A stretch of 64,000 nucleotides of DNA from positions 35,154,164 to 35,218,163 of the forward strand of contig CM075941.1 in assembly GCA_038030265.1 (NCBI GenBank), in the 5' to 3' direction. Origin of the DNA: Corythucha ciliata. Lineage: Eukaryota > Arthropoda > Insecta > Hemiptera > Tingidae. The translations under genes and the position numbers were made by a program. Under the pieces are notes generated by a model. It saw only the letters and a program-made list of their open reading frames with translations, was not told the DNA's origin and searched no databases. Positions 9,984-20,296 of the stretch are shown in pieces (within the stretch, counting starts at the first letter, position 1; the number at the start of each line of letters is the position of its first letter).

Positions 9984-11844
9984 CAAAATATGTAGCACGA
10001 AAACGATCGAAGAAGAAGAAAAAGACATGAATGATTTGGGTCTTTTGGATGTGTTCCATGTAGGATTGAATCATGTTAGTCCCATTGAAACGACTGTGCT
10101 ACTTGAAGGAAAAAAACTTCAATTAGAAATTGAAACGGGAGCTGGGGTCTCGGTTCTTCCTAGCAAAATTTATTTCAATTATTTCTCCTTTCTTCCATTA
10201 CAAAAAACCGGTATCAAATTGAAAGCGTATGGGGGAGAAATAATCAAGCCTTTGGGAAAAATAGTCGGCTGCGTATCTTGGAGGAATCAGAGACACATGT
10301 GTGAAATGGTCGTTGTTCCTAAAGGAATGAAGCCTTTATTGGGAAGGGACTGGTTACAAACGTTCGAGGCAACTATAAACCATATTTCTCAATTCGGTAA
10401 TAAGAATAAGAGAGACATAGATAAATTGTTGAAGAAGTATGATTCGCTTTTCCAAGAAGACCTAGGGAAGTATGAGTATGAGAAAATAAGCTTAGCAATT
10501 AAGAAGGATGCTATTCCAAAATTTTGTAAGCCTCGGCCTATTCCATTTGCCTTCAAGGAAAAGGTGGATCAGGAACTTGAACGATTGGAGAGAAGCGGAG
10601 TAATTTCGAAAATCAATAGCTCGGTTTGGGGGACTCCTTTAGTTCCTATACTTAAACCTGATGGGGTGTCATTAAGACTTTGTGCAAATTATAAAATAAC
10701 AGTCAATAAGTTTCTTGAAGATGTTCAACACCCATTACCTCGAGTAGAAGAAATTTGGAATGTTCTTCAAGGGGGAGAATATTTCAGCAAGGTTTTCGAT
10801 TGGGTACGTAACGGCTGGAAAAAGGTTACCGATCCAACTTTTATGCCATTTTACGCTAAAAGAGACGAGCTGAGCATTGAGCAGGGCGTCCTTATGTGGG
10901 GGTATCGACTGGTGATCCCAGATCAGTTCAAAAAATTGTTATTAAAAGAACTGCACTCCACTCATTTAGGAGTTCAAAAAATGAAATCACGGGCTCGGTC
11001 GTATTTCTGGTGGCCTGGGTTAGATGAAGAAATTGAGGCTTTGGCTAGAGGATGCTCGATTTGTGCAGGTCTTAGACAAGAGCCTAATAAAACGGAGCTT
11101 CAGAAATGGCCTAGTACAGAAAAACACTTCGATCGCATCCATATAGATTTTTTGGGACCTTTCTTAAATAACATGTTTTTGATAGTTACAGATGCCTATA
11201 GCAAATGGCCGGAAGTCTACCAAATGAAAAGCACTTCAGCTAAGGCAACTGTTGACAGGTTGCGGGACTTATTTTCAAGGTATGGACTTCCAAAAATACT
11301 GGTCTCGGATAACGGTCCGCAGTTCAGATCCCAAGAGTTTCAAGATTTTTGTAAGAAAAACGCGGTTTCACACATCCTTACTCCCCCGTTCCACCCATCG
11401 AGTAACGGAGCAGCGGAGAATGCTGTGAAAACTTTCAAAATGGGATTGTTGAAAAATTTGAAAGGGAAAAATATTTCAGAGTTGAACACGGTTATTCATC
11501 GTTTTTTGTTTTCCTACAGAACGTCAGTACATGCTACGACGGGAGAAACACCTGCGAAACGGATGTTTGGACGTGAAATAAGAACGTGCTTGGACTCATT
11601 GATGAAGACTTCAAATGAAGAAAAAGCTGAAAATCTTCAGGTCAAGAATTACCGAGGAACACGGAATGTGACATTCTGTCAAGGGGAAAAAGTCTTGTAC
11701 AGGTGTTACTCAGATCCGAAGGCGAAGAAATGGAAAGAAGCCCTTGTGGAGAAAATGTTGGGGCGAAGAGTCTATTTAGTACGAGATCCTTCTACAAATA
11801 CGACCACTAAAAGGCATGCTGACCAGCTATTGAAGACAAGTTAA
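9946..11844 (+). CDS. pol: Pol polyprotein with RT core/RNase H deletion
   Basis: This 632-codon frame overlaps gag by 38 bp in the +1 frame. Order: second zinc knuckle remainder; retroviral-type aspartic protease with ETGAG where DTGAG is expected (about residue 63); N-terminal RT fingers (SSVWGTPLVPILKPDG, about 225-245); a junction near residue 284 (10797) after YFSK; then the integrase HHCC zinc domain (HSTHLG...CSICAG), a DD35E core (HIDFLGP, VSDNGPQ, AAENAVK) and a C-terminal domain. The YLDD RT active site and RNase H are absent, so the product cannot reverse-transcribe, though integrase looks complete. The frame stays open across the deletion. Related frame: 18025-19557. Confidence 0.92.
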   Translation: MEKKGHLAVVCTDKICSTKTIEEEEKDMNDLGLLDVFHVGLNHVSPIETTVLLEGKKLQLEIETGAGVSVLPSKIYFNYFSFLPLQKTGIKLKAYGGEIIKPLGKIVGCVSWRNQRHMCEMVVVPKGMKPLLGRDWLQTFEATINHISQFGNKNKRDIDKLLKKYDSLFQEDLGKYEYEKISLAIKKDAIPKFCKPRPIPFAFKEKVDQELERLERSGVISKINSSVWGTPLVPILKPDGVSLRLCANYKITVNKFLEDVQHPLPRVEEIWNVLQGGEYFSKVFDWVRNGWKKVTDPTFMPFYAKRDELSIEQGVLMWGYRLVIPDQFKKLLLKELHSTHLGVQKMKSRARSYFWWPGLDEEIEALARGCSICAGLRQEPNKTELQKWPSTEKHFDRIHIDFLGPFLNNMFLIVTDAYSKWPEVYQMKSTSAKATVDRLRDLFSRYGLPKILVSDNGPQFRSQEFQDFCKKNAVSHILTPPFHPSSNGAAENAVKTFKMGLLKNLKGKNISELNTVIHRFLFSYRTSVHATTGETPAKRMFGREIRTCLDSLMKTSNEEKAENLQVKNYRGTRNVTFCQGEKVLYRCYSDPKAKKWKEALVEKMLGRRVYLVRDPSTNTTTKRHADQLLKTS

Positions 11845-11849
11845 TAATG

Positions 11850-11855
<6 letters not shown>

Positions 11856-11893
<38 letters not shown>

Positions 11894-11900
11894 AAAGTAA
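11856..11900 (+). other. Poly(A) and polypurine tract before the 3' LTR
   Basis: A run of about 35 A followed by aggaaagtaa directly precedes the 3' LTR. In LTR retrotransposons this purine run primes plus-strand DNA synthesis. The long A run may also be a slippage-prone expansion. Confidence 0.7.
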
Positions 11901-12023
11901 TGTGAGGTTTGAACACATGAGTTGAAAAACAATAAAAACAGTTTTGATTTGGTTGTCTATGTGAAACTGTTTCATTTCACTCGGGTTCTCTGAACACGAG
12001 TTTTCAGGGTATCCGACATTACA
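11901..12023 (+). repeat. 3' LTR of gypsy element 1
   Basis: A 123-bp copy apparently identical to 9085-9207, TG...CA. AATAAA lies near position 30 of the LTR. Confidence 0.92.
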
Positions 12024-12389
12024 CACTGGAATACCCGTTGCTCGATCGTCGATCGATAATCAGCTTTGATTTTCGATTCCTCGAGCCGTCAAACGCAGTA
12101 TCGTCCAACTTGTTGTTTGAGAATTCTTGAACTTTTGTCCTTGAACTTTTCCTAGGATCAATGGTAGCTAAGATACCGACCGAGTTTTGAATAAAACGCC
12201 TGATGATCGAAATCAGGAAAACTGAGATTTTCTCGAAAACGGTTAATATTCGGACCATGGTACATATAGTCATTTTTAACCCACATCTGATTTAGAATCA
12301 CCCATTTCAATTATGCTCCATTTTCCCGGTACACCTGTAGAACTCATTAAGTTGAATGTAATTTCCGGAGTAGGGTTTTTATTTTTCAG

Positions 12390-12905
12390 AATGGGTTGGA
12401 TCATGACTTGGACGTACTGTCATACGTTACTAACGATAACTACATTCAAGAGAATGTAATTTATTACATAAGCGGCTACATTGTTAGAAAAATAAGTAAA
12501 GGTTTAACATGTGTCCGATGTAAAAACATTGTGTTAGAATGTTCCACTGTAAGTTCCCAAGATTCTTTGTTGACCAAAATGGTAGATCGAGGAAAACTCG
12601 TAAAACCGTCAAGGGATGTAGTTAGTGTAGTTACGTTTGCATATAAAATTGTAAAACTTGCAGATAAGAAGGATTTTGATAAAAACAAAATCTTGAGTAT
12701 AATTGTAAGGCAATTCGTAGGAAAAGTTTTCACGGGTCATGAAAACGACGTAGAAAATCATAATTTAGCATTAATAAAGTTGATAACTGATGTAATAATA
12801 AAAATAAAATGCCACAGCATGGCAAGAGACGAATCGTTGAAACGACAGAACTGTTTGGGACTGAGGCAAAAATTCAACAAGGTTATATTGTTTAAAAACA
12901 TGTAG
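12390..12905 (+). pseudogene. 3' exon of a P-element/THAP9-like transposase
   Basis: A pyrimidine-rich acceptor (ggtttttatttttcag) precedes a 171-codon frame in phase 0 that ends at a TAG. The start (GLDHDLDVLSYV) and ENVIYYISGYIVRKI followed by a CVRCKN cysteine pair match the C-terminal region of P-element and THAP9 transposases; further down are a KPSRDVV motif and an Asn/His-rich segment. This family cuts and pastes DNA in the nucleus and normally carries an N-terminal THAP domain plus a GTP-binding and RNase H-like core. None of those upstream exons is recognisable here; the gypsy 3' LTR ends 366 bp upstream, so the 5' part was probably lost or displaced. The exon has no internal stop. 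Confidence 0.75.
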
Positions 12906-12953
12906 TTTAGGTAAATTTTTGTTTTTTTCAAAAGTTAAAAATGATGTATGTTG

Positions 12954-12959
12954 AATAAA
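12954..12959 (+). promoter_or_regulatory. Polyadenylation signal AATAAA
   Basis: It lies 49 bp after the transposase stop codon, the usual position for an animal poly(A) signal, supporting 12390-12905 as a genuine terminal exon. Confidence 0.6.
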
Positions 12960-13090
12960 AGATGGAACGTAATTCTGTGGTTTGATTAAGACTGCCCCAC
13001 ACATGCAGTGTTTGCCAAATAACGAGCGAAATATGAATCAATTTCTACCATTGCCCTGAAACCAACCAACTTGAAACGTTCGTGCTCACA

Positions 13091-13259
13091 TTAAAGCCCC
13101 GTCCACAAGCTCTATGCTATGATGCATCTGTGGAGTCCATGTAACCTATCCAAATGCTTCATATGGAATAACTTTGGAAATGAGGAATTTGTCACGGGTA
13201 ATAAATTTGTTCTGTTCCATATCAGACGCATAGCACAAAGCTTGTGAACGGGCCTTCAA
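13091..13259. repeat. ~169-bp MITE (TTAAAGCCCCGTCCACAAGC family)
   Basis: Terminal inverted repeats of about 30 bp enclose unique DNA. Relatives are at 29413-29568 and, as a single end, at about 34890-34921; the 35626-35762 element has a similar first 15 bases. Confidence 0.65.
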
Positions 13260-14174
13260 CCCTGTTTTTTCATTTTTTAAATCCATTTTTAAAGAACTTC
13301 ACTTGCAGCGAGGCACTGTCAAGGACATTGTTTAAACGGACGAAATAAATACGATTTGAACAATACTCCAAAAAAAGATGAATTCCTGGAGTAGGTGTTT
13401 GAATTTGTAACTTCGTAAGTCATCCGGGGCGGTAAATGATTCTGGGATGGTAGGAGGAGAGGTTGCAAATTGTTTTCGTAACCTTCATTTAGTCTTAAAT
13501 CTTTTGGCAGTGAGGTAAGTGCGGGGTGGATGCATTTTTAATAACTTCACCCCGCCACGTTAGCAATCCATGTTTCTATATCTATGGGTTGGATTGCCCT
13601 AAAGGTATTTTGCTGTGCGTAGGATTTAATGAAATGTTCATGAGCCTGTGGCTGGTTCCCAAGGTGAATATACAGAGGAGTTGTGATCACTTCGGTTAGG
13701 CAACACGCAACGCACGAAACGGGCAAAGCGTGTGACGTACTTGGTCTACCAGTCTTCGGACGCCCCCATTACAAATTCACAGGATTCCATTTTTTTTTTT
13801 TTTTTTCAAAACATTTTTTGCCGTTGGTTTTTTTTTTTTTTTTTAATCTTACGAGTGCCTCTAATACCTACTTAAAACACTTCTTTAAAATAAAAACAGA
13901 AAGGAACAAAATGGATACTGGATATTGCAGTGGAAAGAAAAAATATATTCAAGAAAAACGGGGAAAAATATGATATAATCGTACAGCCATTAGAAAATTA
14001 TTGCAACATGATGCTTCACATGAACTGAAAGATCTGAAATATAAATCAAATATAAAAATCGGTACTTCCTTCCAGTACGCGCATAAAATATGCATTTTTT
14101 CACGAAATGAGGTTTTATAACAAAAACTATCCATGCCCACCAAATCAAAAATCAAATCTCCCCTCGTATTTATG
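13260..14174. other. No gene seen
   Basis: The stretch contains two T-rich tracts (about 13790-13806 and 13829-13843) and short open frames only. Confidence 0.45.
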
Positions 14175-14621
14175 AATGGGGAACTTGCATGAATCTCAGA
14201 TTGGGTAGAAAAGCATACCGGTGATTTGACCCGTGAACTGAAGGATAACAACGGAAGTTGCAACCCGATTGGTGCGTTTTAAGATTTTTAAAAAAGGTTC
14301 AAAGTTCTTCAGAAGAGGATGGATGGTGCGAGGGGAAATGACGTAAATACTTACTTGTGAAGCATTTGAGGGAACTCTAAAATTGTTTGTTTAAAAATAA
14401 CATGAAAAATGTACCCCAATTAAACTCGTCTAACCCCCTCTTCCCCGCATCATCCATTTCAATAAGTAAGTTTTTACGTAATCGAACCCCCACTCAAAAT
14501 TTTTAAAAATTCCCTAAAAAAGCATCCTTGACTGATTTCAAAGTTTAATGTGAGCAATAGACATGTGGAAGAGCCCTCTTTAAGCAACACCAACTTTTGA
14601 AAAATGTGCAAGTTCCCCATT
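14175..14621. mobile_element. 447-bp MITE family X, copy 1
   Basis: Terminal inverted repeats AATGGGGAACTTGCA/TGCAAGTTCCCCATT. Four near full-length copies are in this window (14175, 46208, 47850, 56746) in both orientations; the interior is conserved and noncoding. Confidence 0.85.
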
Positions 14622-15230
14622 AAAACAGTCAACACATGAGATTTTTTCGAAAAACCCTGAATTTTCTGATTTTATCGAAGAACAAAGGTTTTTCCTTGCG
14701 CTAAGGAAAATTTGCTAAAATAAAAATCGAAAATTCATGGCAATAAGAGCGAGCCTTCAATTTAATTTGACCTGAAAAACGAATTTAATGATAAGGCAGG
14801 GCTAAAATATTCTTGCAAGTTTTGCATTGTTGCCTTTTCTGGAATTTTTCAATTTCATTCATAAATTGAAAAAAAAAGTGGATTAACATAATTAATTATG
14901 ACTTATGAAAAACGTAAAACTTTCAAGAATTTGCAGGCACCAGCCCAAGTTTCAATTTTTTCTGTTTACATATTTTTTTTAGACTAGAGGCCAATTTCCT
15001 TTTCCTGGACAGATCACCTTCAGAATGCAGCATGAAACTCATTCTAATTATCACCCTTAATTTTACAAATCTTTTAATTATGTATTTCTAAGAGCAATTG
15101 TTTGATACTTTTTTTCGATAAAGTCAATGAAATTTTTCTGACTATTCCCTTTTGTTTTAAAAAGTCTTCTCTCTCACTAAGTCTGAGAAAGTGTTCCTGC
15201 CAGGGTAGAAGGCACGGGAAAAAAAAAAAA
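14622..15230. other. No gene seen
   Basis: AT-rich, with no supported coding region or clear repeat. Confidence 0.45.
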
Positions 15231-15649
15231 AAAAAAGTTTTGTTCCGACAGCAGCCTGTCGGGAAAAGTGCATTTCATTCATGCGACAATCGAGTCAACG
15301 AGTCAAACCTCATAAGTTAGAACGATATCAATCAATTATGAATGACATTTAGGCCGTGGTATAGAAAGTCAAAATCATAAAATCGTGTTTCTTTTTACCG
15401 CAGGCCCCTTTTTTGGCACCAACTGAGGGGGAACAAAATTATGAAAATGAAAAATGAAACAGAGTCAGTTTGGTTGTCTAGGGAAGGCGGACTCTTGCTA
15501 GAGGACTTATTTGCAATTAAAATCTTTATCCCGGCCTAAATTTCATTCATAATTGATTGATATCGTTCTAACTTATGAGGTTTGACTCGATTGTCGCATG
15601 AATGAAATGCACTTTTCCCGACAGGCTGCTGTCGGAACAAAACTTTTTT
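15231..15649. repeat. 419-bp foldback with ~120-bp arms
   Basis: Left arm about 15231-15357 (aaaagttttgttccgacagc) recurs as the reverse complement at about 15533-15649. The loop includes the string aggccccttttttggcacca. MITE-like; no target duplication resolved. Confidence 0.75.
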
Positions 15650-16541
15650 CAGATTACGTTAATTTTCAGATCAGTTACATTAGGTTAAATGGTGTGAGCG
15701 CTCACGGAAAAACCAGGCTGAATTTTTTATGTAAAATGTGCTTAAGGCCGTCGTCAATGTTACTTCGGCACATGCGAAAAAGAAAGTGTCCCCCTAACTA
15801 TCACAGCTACCCCGTAGCTTTTTCAAGAAACCCCTAGTAAATTCTAACTTACTGGTAGTAAAATTTCCCTGAGCGCCGTACGAAAATTTAAACCATTCAC
15901 TGATTATTCCAACAGGAAAGTATAGAGTTCTCCTTCCAATGGAAAAGTTGTGGGTTGACTATTCGATGATTGATGTACGACTTTGTTTTTAGTACTGTGG
16001 CCGAAAAATTGTACCTCCTGCTCTGACGAGATGTGCTCTGGTTACACTTGCAACAAAACACAGCATGACGTGGTTCCACAAATTATTGGTGTGGCCAATG
16101 TAAAAAAAAAAGCGGTCTCCAGACCGTCCAGGTCCAGGCGTTGTCTTCACGAACGCTTAAAGGGTTGCCACCGTAAAAATTGATGCTGCTCACTTGATTT
16201 AAAAACCCTACGTTACCACAGTAAAAATTGAAGTGCCCTACCTCATTGTTTTCTGAGATTCTGGGTACACGGTACTGCGGTACAGTGACAGTGGCAATAC
16301 TGCCAGTCTCCCACTACTGTTCGAAGGGTCAGGAGTCGTTGTGGGGTTGTGCGAGCAAGTTTAGGTCGGCCACGCGTGCATTCATTCAATTCAATAGCTC
16401 GCTCGACGACCAGGAAACACGCGCCACCCGTTTTTTCAAAAGCCTAGGTAAGCTTGAACCGTAGAAGTATACATGTACCCTATCAAGTTACGCATTATCT
16501 TAGAGCATATCTTCACTTTAACGTTTCATTTTTCTTTGTAG

Positions 16542-17126
16542 AAAACACTTCATGTTGATGTTGCAATGGATTTCCTCGGCCTCCCTGAGTCTTGGGAGTC
16601 GGACTACCGCGACTACGCAGAGGAGCTTATTGGTAAGTGAGGCTTTCAATACTATTTTATTTCTTCTTTCCCGTGATAAATCACTACTAACGGCCTCAGC
16701 ACATAACGCGGACTGGTCCGCGCGCGAAAGTAACTCCGCGTCAACGTTTTCAGTTCGCGTTCTGTGTGGCGTGGCCTTAATGTGGGCGCTTTTATGACTT
16801 GATTCTTGTTCGGTGAGGGTTTATCAGTAGGCAGGAGGCACGCTTTTTGAAAAAATAGTAGTGTTGTTTGATTGAGCATCCCAAATCCTGCAAAAAACTT
16901 TGCATCATGGCTCTTAGGAATAAAGTGATCACGGCTGTTCTCCATTATTATTATTAATTTATTTACTTCATTTATTTTATTTTTGTCGATCCAGGGTTGC
17001 AAAAATAGATGTATATGGAAGAATAAGAACGTCGAGATCCCTCATGATGGTTTTAAAAGACAACAGAAAGCCGATTTGGACAGAAAAGCCAAACGTAAAC
17101 AGTGAGCAGATACATTTAACTCCGTA
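16542..17126 (+). CDS. Possible small spliced gene, unrecognised
   Basis: A candidate exon begins after tttctttgtag (16541) and ends at a strong donor gtaagtgagg (16632); one frame reads MDFLGLPESWESDYRDYAEE. A downstream acceptor (gatccag at 16994, or a weaker tag near 17007) opens a frame to a stop, with AATAAA at 17187. Phase fits only if the weaker acceptor is used for this frame; another exon-1 frame fits the stronger acceptor with a basic C-terminus. An upstream frame at 16228-16464 with a donor gtaagc does not join in phase. Family unknown; it may be a gene carried by, or decayed within, the surrounding element. Confidence 0.25.
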
Positions 17127-17186
17127 ATTTATTTATTACTTGTAACTTGAAACTTTATTTTGTATGAATTATAAATTCATATTTTT

Positions 17187-17192
17187 AATAAA
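17187..17192 (+). promoter_or_regulatory. Polyadenylation signal AATAAA
   Basis: It lies downstream of both candidate stop codons of the 16542-17126 unit and is followed by a T/G-rich tract, as expected for a 3' end. Confidence 0.35.
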
Positions 17193-17286
17193 ACTTGTTA
17201 TCAATTTCGATTGCTTTGTTTAACTTATGTGTTGAACCTCAAAATTATGATCTGCCACCAACGCGTTATTTACAGCGTCCACCGTA

Positions 17287-18024
17287 CATTTTACTGTGGC
17301 CTATTTCTCCGCTCTGTACGTGGTACAAGGTACAAACATTCATTTTACTGTGGTATGCTACGAACTGATACTTCGTTACTAAAGTCAGATTTACCGTGGC
17401 AACCATCACATTCTATCGTCGGCTCTGCTTGGGCCCAATGAAAATTTACCGTAGGGAATAAGGAAAGATTTTTGACGTTGAACACAGTGTTGTTTACTTA
17501 AAAAATCTTACGTCCCTGGCGTACTATGTCCCCACAGTAAATTTTATCTGAAAAAGTTTATGAATATTATTCGTAGTGAAGATACTAATATTTCCCTGGT
17601 AAATTTAATAAAACTAGCATTAATCGCGTACAATAATACTCCTAATTCCAATTTGAAATTATCCCCCAACGAAATAACATTCGGCGTCACTCATCCCACC
17701 GAAACAAATGCAAATATCATTATGGACCAAAAAATTGACGAGTACCACAAGAGAAAATCTTAATACATAAAGCCATGAAACAGTTAATAGAGAAAGAAAA
17801 AGAAATTAGAACTAATAGCCTCAATCAAAAAAGGGAAACCCTTGAAGTACCGTCTGGAAACATTTACATTAAAACTCACTTCAGAAACAAAGCAAAAGAC
17901 CGATACAAAAAAGTTGTCTACGATAAAAATTTAAAAAGGGCCAAACTAAATAAGAAAACTATTAAAATCCACCTCAGCCAAGTTAAAAGGCCAAGAAAAT
18001 TTGAAGATCACGCTAACACCGACG
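17287..18024 (+). repeat. Segment A, direct duplicate of 19558-20296
   Basis: About 738 bases recur almost unchanged 2271 bp downstream; one G is missing here near 17750, which breaks the integrase frame. The 5' third continues from sequence upstream of the retroelements, while from about 17540 it encodes the end of an errantivirus-type integrase. It stops abruptly at gacg (18024), where segment B begins. Confidence 0.9.
17560..18024 (+). pseudogene. pol: Integrase C-terminal fragment, frameshifted copy
   Basis: This encodes the same peptide as 19831-20296 (LALIAYNNTPNSNLKLSPNE) but carries a one-base deletion near 17750, so it reads in two frames (17560-17763 and 17775 onward). It is truncated at both ends. 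Confidence 0.8.
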
Positions 18025-19557
18025 ATTGAATCATGTTAGTCCCATTGAAACGACTGTGCTACTTGAAGGAAAAAAACTTCAATTAGAAATTGACACGGGA
18101 GCTGGGGTCTCGGTTCTTCCTAGCAAAATTTATTTCAATTATTTCTCCTTTCTTCCATTACAAAAAACCGGTATCAAATTGAAAGCGTATGGGGGAGAAA
18201 TAATCAAGCCTTTGGGAAAAATAGTCGGCTGCGTATCTTGGAGGAATCAAAGACACATGTGTGAAATAGTCGTTGTTCCTAAAGGAATGAAGCCTTTATT
18301 GGGAAGGGACTGGTTACAAACGTTCGAGGCAACTATAAACCATATTTCTCAATTCGGTAATAAGAATAAGAGAGACGTAGATAAATTGTTGAAGAAGTAT
18401 GATTCGCTTTTCCAAGAAGACCTAGGGAAGTATGAGTATGAGAAAATAAGCTTAGCAATTAAGAAGGATGCTATTCCAAAATTTTGTAAGCCTCGGCCTA
18501 TTCCATTTGCCTTCAAGGAAAAGGTGGATCAGGAACTTGAACGATTGGAGAGAAGCGGAGTAATTTCGAAAATCAATAGCTCGGTTTGGGGGACTCCTTT
18601 AGTTCCTATACTTAAACCTGATGGGGTGTCATTAAGGCCCGTATTTATGAACGTTCCTTGAAGCCTCCTTGAGTCAAGGAACCGTTGAGAACAGTTTTTT
18701 TTCGCAATAAAAACATCTGTTCTGATGAATTTCAAGGGTTCCTTCATGTCAAGAAACGTTCATAAATACGGGCATAAGACTTTGTGCAAATTATAAAATA
18801 ACAGTCAATAAGTTTCTTGAAGATGTTCAACACCCATTACCTCGAGTAGAAGAAATTTGGAATGTTCTTCAAGGGGGAGAATATTTCAGCAAGTTAGATT
18901 TTCGTAATGCGTATAATCAACTGGAATTAGATGACAAATCGGGGCTAATTCTCGCATGGTCTACTCACAAAGGGATTTATAAGGTGAATCGCTTACCTTT
19001 TGGGACCAAACCAGCAGTCGGAATTTTTCAAAAAGTAGTCGAAAAATGTGTGCAAGGTCTTACGGGAGTCGTGAATTATTTAGACGACTTGGTTGTTACC
19101 GGAAAAACAATAAAAGAGCATCTCGAAAATTTGGAAAATGTATTTGAATCATTGAGTAAGGCTGGATTTCGTCTCAATTTGGACAAGTGTAAATTTTTTG
19201 AACCCGAAATTAAATTTCTGGGTCATATCATTGATAGAAGAGGAATTAGGAAAGATCCCACCAAAGTACAAGATATCCTTGAAATGAAACGTCCATCAAA
19301 TTTGTCTGAGCTAAAGAGTTTTTTGGGAATGGTGACGTACTTCATGAGGTTTGTTCCAAACATGGCCAATATTTTAACTCCATTGTACCGGTTGACTCAA
19401 AAAAATGTAAAATTCTGTTGGAACTCGGAGTGTGAGGTTTCGTTCAATGAAATTAAAAAGCAGTTAGCTTCGGACCAAATTTTGACACATTTTCAACCAG
19501 GATTGTCTTTGAAATTGTATTGCGATGCTTCCAAAACGGGACTGGGTGCTGTTCCCC
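18025..19557 (+). pseudogene. pol: Segment B: protease-RT-RNase H fragment of gypsy family 1
   Basis: This is nearly identical to the pol region of 9946-11844, beginning mid-frame at 10068 of that copy and retaining what it lost: the rest of the RT with its YLDD active site (about 19078) and the start of RNase H (YCDASKTGLGA, about 19520). The protease motif here is DTGAG. A 139-bp foldback insertion at 18636-18774 introduces stops, so the frame is open only before (to 18661) and after (from about 18780) it. There are no LTRs, Gag or integrase. The 3' edge is an abrupt switch to segment A'. Inert on its own. Confidence 0.9.
18636..18774. mobile_element. 139-bp Harbinger-like MITE inside RT, TSD TAA
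   Basis: Termini GGCCCGTATTTATGAACGTT and its inverse (one terminal mismatch) are flanked by TAA at 18633-18635 and 18775-18777. The intact site is present at about 10671 in the other copy (cattaagac), which proves insertion at TAA. Confidence 0.9.
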
Positions 19558-20296
19558 CATTTTACTGTGGCCTATTTCTCCGCTCTGTACGTGGTACAAG
19601 GTACAAACATTCATTTTACTGTGGTATGCTACGAACTGATACTTCGTTACTAAAGTCAGATTTACCGTGGCAACCATCACATTCTATCGTCGGCTCTGCT
19701 TGGGCCCAATGAAAATTTACCGTAGGGAATAAGGAAAGATTTTTGACGTTGAACACAGTGTTGTTTACTTAAAAAATCTTACGTCCCTGGCGTACTATGT
19801 CCCCACAGTAAATTTTATCTGAAAAAGTTTATGAATATTATTCGTAGTGAAGATACTAATATTTCCCTGGTAAATTTAATAAAACTAGCATTAATCGCGT
19901 ACAATAATACTCCTAATTCCAATTTGAAATTATCCCCCAACGAAATAACATTCGGCGTCACTCATCCCACCGAAACAAATGCAAATATCATTATGGACCA
20001 AAAAATTGACGAGTACCACAAGGAGAAAATCTTAATACATAAAGCCATGAAACAGTTAATAGAGAAAGAAAAAGAAATTAGAACTAATAGCCTCAATCAA
20101 AAAAGGGAAACCCTTGAAGTACCGTCTGGAAACATTTACATTAAAACTCACTTCAGAAACAAAGCAAAAGACCGATACAAAAAAGTTGTCTACGATAAAA
20201 ATTTAAAAAGGGCCAAACTAAATAAGAAAACTATTAAAATCCACCTCAGCCAAGTTAAAAGGCCAAGAAAATTTGAAGATCACGCTAACACCGACG
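19558..20296 (+). repeat. Segment A', direct duplicate of 17287-18024
   Basis: This matches 17287-18024 apart from the extra G that keeps the integrase frame open. It continues without break into the env-bearing 3' half of the errantivirus-like element. Confidence 0.9.

Larger units (their letters stand above)
9085..12023 (+). mobile_element. Ty3/gypsy LTR retrotransposon, internally deleted
   Basis: The order is LTR, primer-binding site, gag, pol (protease, partial reverse transcriptase, integrase), A-rich purine tract, LTR. The two LTRs look identical, so insertion was recent. The RT catalytic core and RNase H are missing and the remaining pol frame is open across the junction. No flanking target duplication is visible (left aaata, right cactg), which suggests flank loss, inter-element recombination or an assembly join. 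A close relative supplying the missing RT portion lies at 18025-19557. Confidence 0.9.
16160..17545 (+). mobile_element. Candidate DNA element with subterminal CCACNGTAAA repeats
   Basis: The motif CCACNGTAAA occurs near 16168 and 16216 on the left, and its reverse complement TTTACNGTGG near 17290, 17342 and 17391 on the right (with a variant near 17446), with one more in forward orientation at 17532. Opposed clusters of a short motif around a spliced-looking unit are typical of transposase-binding sites in DNA transposons. No clean terminal inverted repeat or target duplication was found, and the right portion is duplicated at 19558-19810. Confidence 0.35.

Noticed and set aside
9085..12023. 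Target-site duplication for gypsy element 1
   Set aside because: Flanks aaata and cactg do not match; I could not find an alternative LTR boundary that makes them match.
16228..16464. 79-codon plus-strand frame as first exon of the 16542 unit
   Set aside because: Its gtaagc donor is good, but joining to the next candidate exon gives an immediate stop in that frame.
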